This document shows positions 28,508-39,107 of a stretch of DNA of 47,209 nt, one piece after another (position 1 is the first letter of the stretch; each line of letters starts with the position of its first letter). This stretch comes from Nitrosomonas sp. Lineage in GTDB: Bacteria; Pseudomonadota; Gammaproteobacteria; Burkholderiales; Nitrosomonadaceae. Below the pieces are notes generated by a model, which saw only the letters and a program-made list of their open reading frames with translations, was not told the origin of the DNA and ran no database searches. The stretch covers positions 1-47,209 of the forward strand of contig JADKHF010000023.1 of the NCBI GenBank assembly GCA_016721865.1, read 5' to 3'. The position numbers and the translations under genes are program-made.

Positions 28508-29905
28508 ATGCAACTTACTTTCTTAGGTGCTGCCGGTGAAGTTACTGGATCCAGTTATCTCATCGAAACCGGAACAGTACGATTTCTAGTCGATTGCGGC
28601 ATGTTTCAAGGCGGGCGCGAAGCGGACAGAAAAAATCGTACTGCTTTTAAATTCGATCCTAGAACGATTGATTTTGTATTACTAACCCACGCCCATATCG
28701 ACCATTCTGGCCTGCTGCCGCGGCTGAGTGCATGGGGTTTCAGAGGCCCGGTTTATTGCACTGCAGCAACAGCGGATTTACTCATGGTCATGCTCAAAGA
28801 CAGCGCGCATATACAGGAAAAAGAAATTGAATGGCGCAATAAATCGCGTCATCATGGCCGGTCAACACAAGAACTTGCGCCTTTATACACCGTTACGCAA
28901 GCAGAAGCGCTTCTAAAACAATTAATCCGCGTGGATTATGATACAGAGATCAATCCCAATCCCTCCATACGCTGCTGCTTCCGGGATGCTGGACACATAC
29001 TCGGTTCATCCATCATCGAGCTTTGGGTCAAGATGCATTCTTCTTACAAAAAAATTGTATTTTCGGGCGATCTGGGACAGCCTGGTCATCCGATTGTACG
29101 TGACCCCACTTTCATCCAGCATGCAGATATCCTTTTGATCGAATCAACCTATGGCAACCGGTTGCATCGAACTATGCCCGACACCATGAATGAATTTGTT
29201 CATGCGATCGACCACACACTCAACCATAAAGGCGGCAATGTAATCATACCGGCTTTCACCGTTGGACGGACTCAGGATCTATTGTTTCTGCTGGTTGATC
29301 TCTATCGTCAAGGCAAGCTGGAGCAAATGGATATTTACGTTGATTCACCGATGGCAAGGGCTGCGACAGAAATCACGCTTAAACATATTGAACTGCTCGA
29401 CAAAGAAACCTCAGATGCATTGCAATGGATGAATAAGAATGTGAGAAGGCCACAGATTCACTTTGTGCAGGATATTGAAGAATCCATGCAGCTTAATCAT
29501 ATGAAACATGGAATCATCATTATTTCAGCAAGTGGCATGTGCGATGCCGGACGTATCAAACATCACCTCAAATACAATCTTGACAGATCCGAATGCAGCA
29601 TACTGATTACCGGGTTTCAGGCGGAAGGAACTTTGGGGAGACGATTAGTTGATGGCGCTCGGAAAGTCAGAATTTATGGTGAGGATGTTCGTGTCAAGGC
29701 AACCATTTATACCATCGGCGGACTCTCAGCGCATGCCGATCAGGCAGCTTTAATCAACTGGTTGCGGCACTTCCAGAAAATGCCTGAAAAGATTTTTGTC
29801 GTACATGGTGAATACAATAATTCTTCTACGCTGGTCACCGCGATTAAACAGAAACTTAATTGGGCGGCATGCATACCGGAACATTTGTCGGTTGTCGCAC
29901 TTTAA
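28508..29905 (+). CDS. Metallo-beta-lactamase fold RNA hydrolase, beta-CASP type
   Basis: An intact 465-aa protein of the CPSF73/YSH1-like bacterial family. The zinc site HAHIDHSGLLPRL (HxHxDH) lies at about residues 61-73, further ligands are in RDAGHILGSSIIE and FSGDLGQPG, and the beta-CASP motifs include VDSPMARAATEI, IIISASGMCDAGRI and GGLSAHADQAALINWL. Relatives are RNA endo- or exonucleases, although the cellular substrate in Proteobacteria is little known. It starts 23 bases after bioA on the same strand. The pairing with bioA has no obvious metabolic meaning. Confidence 0.92.
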   Translation: MQLTFLGAAGEVTGSSYLIETGTVRFLVDCGMFQGGREADRKNRTAFKFDPRTIDFVLLTHAHIDHSGLLPRLSAWGFRGPVYCTAATADLLMVMLKDSAHIQEKEIEWRNKSRHHGRSTQELAPLYTVTQAEALLKQLIRVDYDTEINPNPSIRCCFRDAGHILGSSIIELWVKMHSSYKKIVFSGDLGQPGHPIVRDPTFIQHADILLIESTYGNRLHRTMPDTMNEFVHAIDHTLNHKGGNVIIPAFTVGRTQDLLFLLVDLYRQGKLEQMDIYVDSPMARAATEITLKHIELLDKETSDALQWMNKNVRRPQIHFVQDIEESMQLNHMKHGIIIISASGMCDAGRIKHHLKYNLDRSECSILITGFQAEGTLGRRLVDGARKVRIYGEDVRVKATIYTIGGLSAHADQAALINWLRHFQKMPEKIFVVHGEYNNSSTLVTAIKQKLNWAACIPEHLSVVAL

Positions 29906-29969
29906 ACATGCAAACCGTTTACAGACATTGATCCAAGGACAAATTGGCAAATTGCTCGTACCTGGTTAA

Positions 29970-32881
29970 TCAGTGTTCTTTCTTCATAAAAAACGTCGCT
30001 GCGGGTGCGGGCTTACCAATATAGTAGCCTTGCGCATAATCAATATCCATTTTTTCTATTAAAGAAAGTATTTCTGCACTTTCGACAAATTCTGCTGTTA
30101 TTTTTTTCCAAATCCTCTGGCTACGCTGCATAAGGCATTGACCAGAATTAGATCATCACTGCTTTCAGACAAATTACGTATAAACGATCCATCAATTTTA
30201 ACCACATCAACGGGCAATTCTCTTAAATAATAAAAAGAAGAAAAGCCAACACCAAAATCATCCAGCACAAAACCGCAACCCAGTTCTCTGATTTCTTTCA
30301 TCAGCACGCGTGCGCCGGGCAAATCTTCCAACGCAGCGGTTTCCGTTATTTCAAACATTACACATGCCGGATCCATGTCCTGTGCTACCAATTCCTGTTT
30401 CAGGATTGGCAATAGTTCGGGATCATTAAATGCGTGGGCGGATAAATTGATCGAGAAACTAACCTTGAAGCCGCCTTGATATATTTTGGCGACCTGGGCA
30501 ATGGCTTTACGTAACACCATGTGGTCGATCGCATGAATTAGCCCGGTATGCTCTGCAGCAGGAATAAAATCGGCTGGCGACAACACTGAACCATCTTTTT
30601 CCTGCATACGCAACAATACCTCATAGTGTGAGATTTGCTTCGATTTAACATGCATAATCGGTTGTAAATAAAGCACGAAATTATCATGTAAATGGGAATA
30701 TTCAATCTTCTCTTTCCAGTAAACCAACGTATGCATACGTTCACGGCTACGGTCTTTGTCGGAAAACAGGTACCAGGCATTCCGTCCCATTGCCTTCGCC
30801 TGATACATGGCAAGATCTGCGGCAGCCAGCAAATCATGAATATTTGCACCATGTTCAGGAAATAATGCAATACCGATACTGGCTGAAATTTTATGGGTCC
30901 GATTGCTAATGGTTAGTTGAGCCAAGTTCAGTTGATCCAATACTTTCTTGGCAACTTCTATTCGCGCCGCTGGCATTGATTTCCGGCAAGATAATTGCAA
31001 ACTCATCACCCCCAAACGGCCTGTTATATCATCTGTCCGAATGGTCTGCGCCAACATACCAGCAACCATTTTAAGCAACGTATCACCCGCCTGATGTCCG
31101 CTGGTGTCATTAATATATTTAAAGCGATCGAGGTCAAAGAATAACAAAGCACCTGGATGCCGATAGCGTTCTGCACGGCTTAGTACTTGTTCCAATTCTT
31201 CACTAAAACGACGTCGATTAAACATGTTTGTCAATGGATCATGATCGGCCAGCCAAGCAAGATGCCCCTCAACCCGCTTATATTCAGTAACATCCAAGCC
31301 TACCGACAAAATGGACGGATCATCCGCGGATTTCCTGGACAAGTGTGAATGTAACCAAGCTATATGACGTATTGTCCCATCTTTGCAATGGGTAGTGGCT
31401 TCATGCCGAAATTGCATTCTCTTCCCGGCATGTATCTCTTTGAAGCGGGAAAGTAAATCTTGTGACTCATACTCCGGAATCAAAATATTGAGAAAAGACT
31501 TACCCTGTAATTCACTCTCCGTATAACGAGTCAACATCTCGCCATAAGCATTTAATGAAATAATTGCACCGTCCGAATTCTGTGTGAGAACTATGGCCTG
31601 TGCCGTATCCAGCAAATTCCCCACAAAGTCCCTTTCTTTACTGAGTGCATTTTTTTGCTCAATCAACATCGTTGTCCGGGTTGATACTTCTTGTTCAAGT
31701 TTTTCCAACTGTAACGACAGGGACACAGCGGCTTCAGACAACGTATCGACTTCATCTCTGAAACGCTGAACCCGGTCCGTTGAGGACAGTGACAGGCGGA
31801 ATTTCTCAAATTGCCCACTGGCAAGAAGCGGGAGCAAAAAAACCACATCTTTTAGTTTTGCAAGTAGACGAGTAAAAATAAGAAATAATAAAATCTCAGA
31901 GAAGATAAGCCCAAGCAAGCCGATTAATGCGATTTTCCAGATAGAGTCATGAATATTTTTCACTGCAGCCGACACATCGGTGATGACAACCAAACTGGCT
32001 CTATCGGATTCATGAGAATTAAGAGGGAATAATTTTAATTGCTGATATTCATCAACCCAGCGGATTTGAACACCGTCATTAAGTGACAACAAATCCGGAT
32101 AAATCTGAGAAGCCTTAATGAGAACTTCACGATTTCTTTCTTTGTTGGTAAGCGCAGGGACATGAACATTCCAGCGCAGAAAATCGAAATCATTCTGGAG
32201 CAACAGATTATTCTGCGCTTTAATCAACAAACCAATATCGGCACCTGCAATCCGTTTGAAGGCCAGAAATACATCTGCCAAAGAAATTCCCATGACAACC
32301 ACACCCGCCTTCTTCCCTTCCACCAATAGCGGCGCTATGATGTATTGTGTGCAGCTTTCCCTGCAAAGCAAAGGATTGATTGGTCGTTCAGACTGATTGA
32401 CATCACTTACCCAAGTCGGCAACAGATCATTGCCATCAATATTCGAGTCCCAACTCTCCCAACTTGCATTCAGTTGATTGACAGAGTTATAAAAATTGAT
32501 AAATTCAACACCATTATGAAATTGCAGCAACGCCCAGTGTTGATCGAAAGCTTTGCTAATACCTTCACCATCATTCACAAGCAATGCTTTTTTCATTCCA
32601 TCCAAGAACGGAATCATTTCAGCGAGCTGATATAAATTCTGCGAAGTATTCTTGATCAGGCTATTGATTTCTCTGGAATATCGCCTGTATTCGACATCTC
32701 GTTGATTGTCAAAATTAGCCATTAATCCCAGATAACTGATAAAGCAAAACAACATCACAACGCATAGCAATATCAAACTGCTGCTCAATGAAATTTTCCA
32801 TCTCAGGCTGCGAAATCTTCGCTCCTGAAGGTTTGGAGTAAGTTCCACTTTTTCCAATTTATTCCCGGAATTATTTTCCAT
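29970..32881 (-). CDS. Membrane sensor with PAS, GGDEF and EVL/EAL domains (frameshifted)
   Basis: The predicted c-di-GMP enzyme is about 970 aa after correction. TM1 is near residues 30-52 (ILLCVVMLFCFISYLGL) and a periplasmic sensor domain runs to about 310. TM2 is IALIGLLGLIFSEILLFLIF, followed by a helical linker, PAS near 420-530 (SKERDFVGNLLDTAQAIVLT), then GGDEF and EAL domains. The GGDEF loop reads GRLGVMSLQL because one G is missing in a G run near 31012; restoring it gives RLGGDEFAIILPEINASGA, and a second shift restores frame. The EAL motif is EVL (HYEVLLRMQ); DDFGVGFSSFYYLRELP and VKIDGSFI are intact. A missing A in the 7-A run near 30091-30097 cuts the protein at 30098. The end ITAEFVESAEILSLIEKMDI, then DYAQGYYIGKP, continues to 29970. 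Confidence 0.9.
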
Positions 32882-32893
32882 CAGAGGTTCTGC

Positions 32894-34304
32894 TTAGAAG
32901 CGATAAGAAGCCTGGATGGCATAAAGATCCCAATGCTCGGATGTGTCTTTACTTACTGGATTATCTAATTTTGATAGCCATCCAGTTCCATCTACTCGAT
33001 GGTATTCAGCACGCAGCATGAATTCCGGTGTGATGTTCCAACGTAAACCCACTGTAATATCCTTGGAAAAGCGACTGTATGCTGGACCACCAGTTGCTGC
33101 AGCATAACGTTTCCCATCACGGTCGTCTCTATCGGTAAAGAGCACATCGTAACGCAAAATAGCTTCCCATTTTGGGGTAAAGCGATACTCACCTTGAAAG
33201 TAAAAGCTTTCCCCATAGACATTCATGCCACTTAAAGCCTTGCCGGTTCGACTGCTGTCACCGAAATTGTTATCATATTTGGAGTGACGTAGCGCATATT
33301 CAGAGGTTAAACTCCAACGCTCAGTATTATATTGGGCGGAAAAATAGACTGGTGTAAATTGAAATGAACCAGGTCCCAGATGGTCATCCTTCCCTGCTGG
33401 ATCATAGCTAGTATTAAACCATGCTCCGCTAACAGCCAGGCGAATACGCTTATCAATTGTTTCAAAAACACTTCGGCCAATGTAAGAAGCCTCTCTCGTT
33501 AAATGACCCGGTTGTGGACTGCCAAGCACAGCTACTTCAGTGTCCCTGTTATGGACTAACGGCCACAATACTCCAAATTGAGTTGAAACCGTACCCCAAT
33601 TGAAAACAGCAGCTTCTCCGTATACTTGCACGGAATCTCCTGAAAGACCAAGATTACGTGTTCTATCAAAATAAATTGATTGGGGCAACATGATGCTAGG
33701 GTCGTGTAAATGGTACATCACGCGTATCATTATAGAAGCCAAACGGATTTTTCAGTCTACCGACACGTATACCAAATTGGTTCATTTCGTGAGAGTAAGC
33801 TCTATAATCAAGTACAGCATAATCAAGGCGCGGCGTAGCTGAGGTTCCCTGACCTGCACGGCGTGATAACATTTGTGACGACAATTGAAGCTTAGGTGAT
33901 ACCCGCGCCGAAGCATTCAATCCAGCCTCTGTAAAACCAAAGGTACCGCCTGCGTCACTATTCCCAAAGACATCATTGTCTGAGGTTAATATATACGACT
34001 GGCCCGCAAAACCATGAATCTGTATATCGCCAGGAAGATTTGCTCTTCGAAACCAATTTACAGTAGAATTCACTAATCCAGGTTTTTTCTTCGCGCTGTC
34101 CGATTCAGTAGCTTGTGCGGGCAACTCGGATGTTTGCAGCCAAACGGGCGACTTTCCAGATTCAGCTTGTTTTTGTGTCTGATTGGGTTCTTGGGCATGC
34201 GCTGAAAAGCATCCGACAAAAAATAACAAGACAGATCGTCTGGTTATTTGTTGAGAAGCACTTAAAAAAAAGTTACTTAATTTGGAGTATGCTAACATTT
34301 TCAT
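32894..34304 (-). CDS. Outer-membrane porin, OprP/DcaP-like (one frameshift)
   Basis: This is one gene in two frames. The upstream part (34304 to about 33700) has a signal peptide (RSVLLFFVGCFSAHA) and beta-barrel text such as GDIQIHGFAGQSYILTSD and FGIRVGRLKNPFGFYNDTRD. The downstream part starts SIMLPQSIYFDRTRNLGLSG and ends with alternating strands (DLYAIQASYRF) and a terminal Phe, the usual outer-membrane insertion signal. The corrected length of about 469 aa suits a 16-18-strand porin. It overlaps the preceding PBP-like gene by about 30 bases and ends 12 bases before the GGDEF/EAL gene, so the three probably form an operon. Phosphate selectivity is plausible from that partner, not proven. 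Confidence 0.82.
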
Positions 34305-34708
34305 TAATATCTGTTCTCCATAAGTAACCTATCGCTCCAGGCGTATTAGCAACCTTAGCAAGCATTTCTTCAACGGAATTTACTTTGGTGGGCGCTTGGC
34401 CAGTACCAGAATATACTAGCCGATCCCACTGGGATCTTAATTGATAAGGAAATACATTTAATCTTTCCTTAGAAACAGTTTGATGCAGATCGTCCTCATC
34501 CGACAATACAAAAACTCTGATCTTGGTACCATCAGGCCATGTTCTTAAACGCATACTGAAGATGGAACGCAACGAGTTTACTGAGAGCGTTTTCTCGCTG
34601 ACCCTGGATAAGCTACAATTTCAAAATGATTATCTGCCTTGACTTCAATCCCTGCACACAACAGGCTTACCGATAAAGCATAAAAGAAATATGTTCCGAT
34701 CTTTGACA
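34273..34708 (-). CDS. PBP-like (PstS-type) small exported protein (frameshifted)
   Basis: The open frame (34572-34273) reads SMRLRTWPDGTKIRVFVLSD, LRSQWDRLVYSGTGQAPTKV and VANTPGAIGYLWR. This is a PBP-like domain related to phosphate-binding PstS proteins, where the Ser/Gly-rich substrate loop and GAIGY motif are typical. Just upstream, in another frame, a hydrophobic signal (IGTYFFYALSVSLLCAG) and EVKADNHFEIVAYPGSA are followed, after one shift near 34595, by SEKTLSVNSLRSIFSMRLRT. The exact start is unclear; about 34708 is the best guess. At about 145 aa it is half the length of true PstS. It probably acts in the periplasm with the porin encoded next. Confidence 0.65.
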
Positions 34709-34768
34709 AACAGTACTTGAAAAATTCTATTTGCAAAGAAAATTGGAATAAACTCAAGAACTATCTTC

Positions 34769-35548
34769 CTAATTCACTACTGTTTTTTCATCACATTGAA
34801 TCGGATGATATTTACCATACTCCGTCAAGATTCCCCAAATATCACGATGATCCTTGTACATCCTATTTAATAAATCGTCTACTTTTTATAAAAAGGCTGA
34901 CGAATACCATGATAATTAACTAACGGTCCAATTGGAGTACAATGCAAATGAGCGTAACTAAGCAGTCTACCCAAAGCGGGGGACATAAATGACACCCAAT
35001 TTCTAACATTATATTTAAATGACATTCGCACAACACCCGCCATAAGTATCAAAGCTATATTCGGTGTAGAACGACGATCTTTTGAATTTCCTTCTCTTCG
35101 CTCACTAATAGCATTTTTCATCGACTTTTCTTATCCCTTGTCTACGGCGCTCTCCTTTACGTCGATCAAATTGACTCACAACAACAAAACGAGAAACCTC
35201 ACCAATTTGCTGACGTGGCAATTCCCTGATATTAAAAAGTATTGGATCAAGTTGAGTATATAACTCGACTGGAAATGGTTTTTCAGGCTGCAACGGATCA
35301 AACAATATCAAGCGAACTGTAGCGATAAAATCTCCTGATGGACGAAATCGCAAAAGAACATGAGAAGAATGACTATCATAATAGTCTTTTTCCAGCTTAT
35401 CCGGGTAAAGTGAAGCATCAAAATCAGGAATACGTTGCTCTACGCACAATACCCGATAACGGATTCTATATACAATCTCAAGCAATTCTTCTGAATCAGC
35501 TTCTACAATTTCAAAATACTTATGAAAATTATTATACAAATCACTCAC
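34769..35548 (-). CDS. PEP-CTERM/exosortase system-associated acyltransferase (two frameshifts)
   Basis: This GNAT-like protein of about 259 aa belongs to the family found with exosortase gene sets and related to FeeM-type N-acyl amino acid synthases. The N-terminus MSDLYNNFHKYFEIVEADSE leads to YRIRYRVLCVEQRIPDF, SSHVLLRFRPSGDFIATVRL and EVSRFVVVSQFDRRKGERR. The frame then slips near 35110. It continues in the frame ending at 34879 (SPALGRLLSYAHLHCTPIGP), and after adding one A to a short A run near 34882 it reads DDLLNRMYKDHRDIWGILTE and ends at 34769. The acyl product is unknown. The ligase and decarboxylase of the same system lie upstream on the same strand. Confidence 0.85.
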
Positions 35549-35609
35549 AGAATCACCTAATTGAGTTATAAAAATTCGGTTATATCCATAATCAAGAAAT
35601 TTTACTCAG

Positions 35610-35648
35610 ACTACTTCTTAGCCATTCAAAGAATGAGTAAGAAGTAGT
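35610..35648. repeat. Long hairpin upstream of the acyltransferase
   Basis: ACTACTTCTTA (35610-35620) pairs perfectly with TAAGAAGTAGT (35638-35648). After a two-by-two internal mismatch, CATTC pairs with GAATG around an AAA loop. It lies about 60 bases before the start codon on the minus strand, so it may be in the 5' UTR or be a terminator or operator. The following TCTAG repeats (35656-35674) are adjacent. Confidence 0.7.
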
Positions 35649-35655
35649 AAATTTG

Positions 35656-35674
35656 TCTAGTCTAGTCTAGTCTA
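35656..35674. repeat. TCTAG tandem repeat
   Basis: Three full copies of TCTAG plus TCTA. The unit contains CTAG, a rare tetramer in many bacterial genomes. It lies next to the hairpin upstream of the acyltransferase gene. Slippage could change its length. Confidence 0.8.
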
Positions 35675-36105
35675 TTAAATGAGTAGAAATAGATAAATCT
35701 CACACAAATTCATAAATGAATAAGCGCGGGAACTACCGTGCAATTCCTATTTTCAATTGCACAAAACAAATACTATTTCATTCAATAAGTAATATATGTT
35801 AATTGCAGCAGTCATTTAAGTATATTTAATGCGAATATTCAACTGATCTTTATCATTAAGCAGCAGAATTACAACAAAGATGCGAGTCTGTGCACAATAA
35901 ACAACATACAGGGCGGAGACGAATTTTGAGGTACGGTATTCAGCGGGTATGATTAATCTTGGTTCTAAAGCAAATCAATCAGTTTCTGAATTTAATCTCT
36001 TTCGGGTTTAATTCTAGCTCCTGGGGCGAAGGCGGGTGAAAAACCAACGGCGGGAAGAGCGCTTTTAATACCTCGCTGCTTGCGGCGGGGTGCTTTATTT
36101 CTAAC

Positions 36106-37347
36106 TTAAACCAATACTTCGATAGGCGCAGGATGATTAAGAAAGGCTGTCGGACTGGCGGTCAAACCATAGGCCCCCGACTGCAATATAACAACCAGAT
36201 CCCCAGCAGATGCTTTGGTCATTTGCATTTGATCGGCCAACAGATCCAATGGCGTGCAAAGCGGTCCCACGACCGAAACAACTTCCCTTTCAGCTCCCTG
36301 AACTTTATTTCCGATGATGACAGGATAATTTTTTGCGAATTACTTGACCAAAATTACCTGAAGCTGCCAAATGATGATGTAACCCGCCATCGGTGACGAG
36401 AAAGATTTGCCCCCGCGATATCTTCCGTTCCAAAACCCGGCAGACATAAATTCCCGCTTCCGCCACCATATACCGGCCTAATTCAATTACAATCCGGGCA
36501 TCGGGCAGTTGCCGTTTTACTTCCGGCATCAAGTGCTGCAAATTCTCACCAATGGCAGCAATATTCAATGTTTGATCTCCGGGGAAATAAGGAACACCAA
36601 AACCACCACCAATATTGAACAAACGCACGGGAGATGGTGCATGTTCTGCAAGGCGGATACCCAACTGGCAAGTTTTTGTGTGCATTTCCTGAATCGCTGT
36701 TGCATTCAGATTCTGTGAGCCACTAAAAATATGAAAACCAAGAAAATTTAATCCGAGTCTACCCAGCCGTATAAGCATATCAGGCACGCGCTCAGCATCT
36801 ACGCCAAATGGTTTGGGGCCGCCGCCCATTCTCATTCCGGAAGATTTAAACTCAAAATCCGGATTCACTCGAATTGCTACGTTTGGAACGATGCCTGAAT
36901 ATTCACCCAATTGAGCAATCAATTCCATCTCTTGTTCGGATTCCATATTGAGAACAACACCGGCAGCGATAGCGCTGATCAGCTCATGTTCTTTTTTCCC
37001 CGGTCCAGCGAAACTGATTTTATTTGGAGGCAGCATCGTATCCAGTGCAATTTTCATTTCCCCCGCCGAAGCAACATCCATTCCATCAACTAATCCCGCA
37101 AAATGTTGCACCACTGCCGGCATAGGATTGGCCTTCATCGCGTAATGCAACAGAATTTCTTCTGGCAAATTTCGACGTAGCAAAGCAATTCGCTCTGTGA
37201 TCTTTTGACGGTCATACGCATAGAATGGTGTCGATCCTACTCGTTGCGCTAATCGAGTCAGTGCAATACCACCTATTTGCAGGCAATCATCCTGCACAGG
37301 AAACTGCACAAGTGGAGCATGTTCCGGGGTAAATTGTTCATTAGCAT
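36106..37347 (-). CDS. PLP-dependent decarboxylase, exosortase A system-associated (frameshifted)
   Basis: This fold-III decarboxylase of about 413 aa resembles diaminopimelate/ornithine decarboxylases. The PLP lysine is in LLHYAMKANPMPAVVQHFAG. Other blocks are GMDVASAGEMKIALD, VAIRVNPDFEFKSSGM, FHIFSGSQNLNA, LFNIGGGFGVPYFPGDQ and VIELGRYMVAEAGIYVCRVL. As written it is fused in frame to the preceding ligase. If one T is restored near 37332, the native start becomes ATG 37347 (MLMNNFTPEHAPLVQFPVQD), overlapping the ligase end. Near 36320 one extra A shifts the end; the correct text is PVIIGNKVQGAEREVVSVVG and DLVVILQSGAYGLTASPTAF, stop at 36106. The substrate is unknown. Confidence 0.88.
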
Positions 37348-38922
37348 TTCCCGTAAATAGATGCTGCATTTCCTGGGAAAGTAATTTACGGTCTACTTTG
37401 CCGTTCGGATTACGCGGCAAACTCCCTGCGCGCACTTCAATATGACTCGGCAGCATATAAGCGGGCAAAGACTGCTTGCATGCAGCCAACAAATTGTCAG
37501 CATGCAACTGAATATCTTTTCGTGCTGTCGCAATCACCACAATTGCCTGTCCCAGAACCGGGTGTGGAATGCCGATTGCAATGGCTTCTGCCACGCATTC
37601 CGTGGCATAGATGACCTCTTCCACTTCGGTTGGACTGATTCGATAACCCGAGGTTTTGATCATCTCATCGCGACGCTCAATAAAGTAGAGAAATCCTTCT
37701 TCATCCATCTGCACAGTATCGCCCGACCAAGCGGCAATTTCCGCAAGCGGCAATCCAGATTGATGCGGTTTAAACGGTTTAAAACATAACGCTGTTTTTT
37801 CCACATCATTCCAATAACCCATCGCGACTAACGCACCCCGATGCACCAATTCTCCGGGTTCACCCGGCACACAGCGCGATCCATCTTCACGCAATACCAG
37901 CACTTCAGCATTCGGTATCGCCTTACCGATTGAATCTGGACGCCGCTCTAGTTCTTCCGGCGCCAGGAAAGTCGAACGAAAGGCTTCAGTAAAGCCGTAC
38001 ATCAAAAAATTCGCGCAGCCGGAAATGCGTTGCGTAGCTGATTCAGCGCCGTGCGCGGCATGGCACCACCCGAATTGGTGATATAGCGCAGTGAAGTAAC
38101 TGTTCCCCAATCCAATTGAGCCAATTGGATCCATAGCGGCGGCACAGCCGCAAGACCAGTGATCTGTTGTTCCTTAACAATATTGATAATGTCACGTGGC
38201 AACAGATAATTCATCAATACATTTGTCGCACCCACATAAAAAGCGGTAGTGAGTTGACTCAGCCCATAATCGAAACTCAGCGGCAATAAGGTCAGAATCC
38301 GATCATCGCATCGATTCCCTAAATACTGCGTAACACTTTTTGCTCCTGCCATGAGATTACGATGTGATAACACTACTCCCTTCGGTTTACCGGTACTGCC
38401 GGAAGTATAGAGAATCGCCGCCATATCACTGTCGATCGTGGGTAATGCAGTACAAACCGGTTTGACAAAATGCAGCGCTTCCCAACTAATAACCATCAGA
38501 CCGGCAATAACCGGAAGCTCATCCGTGGCATCTACCACAATTACTGCATGCAAATCATGACAAGACAGCAAAACTGCTTGCAGTAATTTCAAGCGCTCCA
38601 GTGAAGTGACTAGTACCCGCACACCACAATCGGTCAAAATATAAGCCACCTGTTCAGGCTTTAATACTGGATTCACCGGAACAAATACACCGCCAGCCAC
38701 AGAGGCAGCAAATAATGCCACCACTGTTTCCAAGCGCTTCTCAAGATAAACAGCGACACGTTCACCTCGGCTTAAACCCAGTGCACAAAAACCACCCGCT
38801 TTCGCATTAATTTCTCCGGCCAGAAGGACATAACTCATCGCCTGATCTTGATACAACAATGCTTCAGCATCAGGCACGCGTGCAGCAGCCCTGAAAATCA
38901 GATCATGAACCAAGTCAACCAT
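37287..38922 (-). CDS. Acyl-CoA ligase (AMP-forming), exosortase A system-associated (frameshifted)
   Basis: An ANL-superfamily adenylating enzyme of about 545 aa. The P-loop-like motif is ILYTSGSTGKPKGVVLSHRN, with LLPLSFDYGLSQL, then TSLRYITNSGGAMP. One T is missing in a T run near 38003; restoring it gives RIFLMYGFTEAFRSTF. The A8-A10 part has YFIERRDEMIKTSGYRISP and the catalytic lysine in NPNGKVDRKLL. With the missing T near 37332 restored, the ligase would end at TGA 37289-37287, about 60 bases inside the decarboxylase. That overlap suggests translational coupling. No exosortase or PEP-CTERM protein is visible in this window. Confidence 0.88.
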
Positions 38923-39107
38923 TTATTACACGCATCATTGTCATACAAGCAAGAAACATCAACTGGATTAAATTGTTAACATTATAATCGGCTTTCGCTT
39001 ACAGGCTGTAATCAACATGCTTTAAACCGGCAAAAGAAACACCGTCTTTGCGGAATCGCGTCAACTATCGAATTCTTATACTTTGCATAACAGTAGACAC
39101 AATAATC

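Larger units (their letters stand above)
35549..36105. other. Intergenic region with hairpins and short repeats
   Basis: Between the decarboxylase and the acyltransferase, 557 bases hold no gene. Visible structures are a long hairpin at 35610-35648, a TCTAG tandem at 35656-35674, an inverted repeat GTGCAATT/AATTGCAC at 35738-35762 and a GC-rich hairpin-like stretch near 36069-36092. A promoter for the acyltransferase should lie here, but none was obvious. Confidence 0.5.

Noticed and set aside
36060..36100. GC-rich hairpin as terminator of the decarboxylase transcript
   Set aside because: The stem is plausible but its loop is only two bases and no T run follows on the minus strand.
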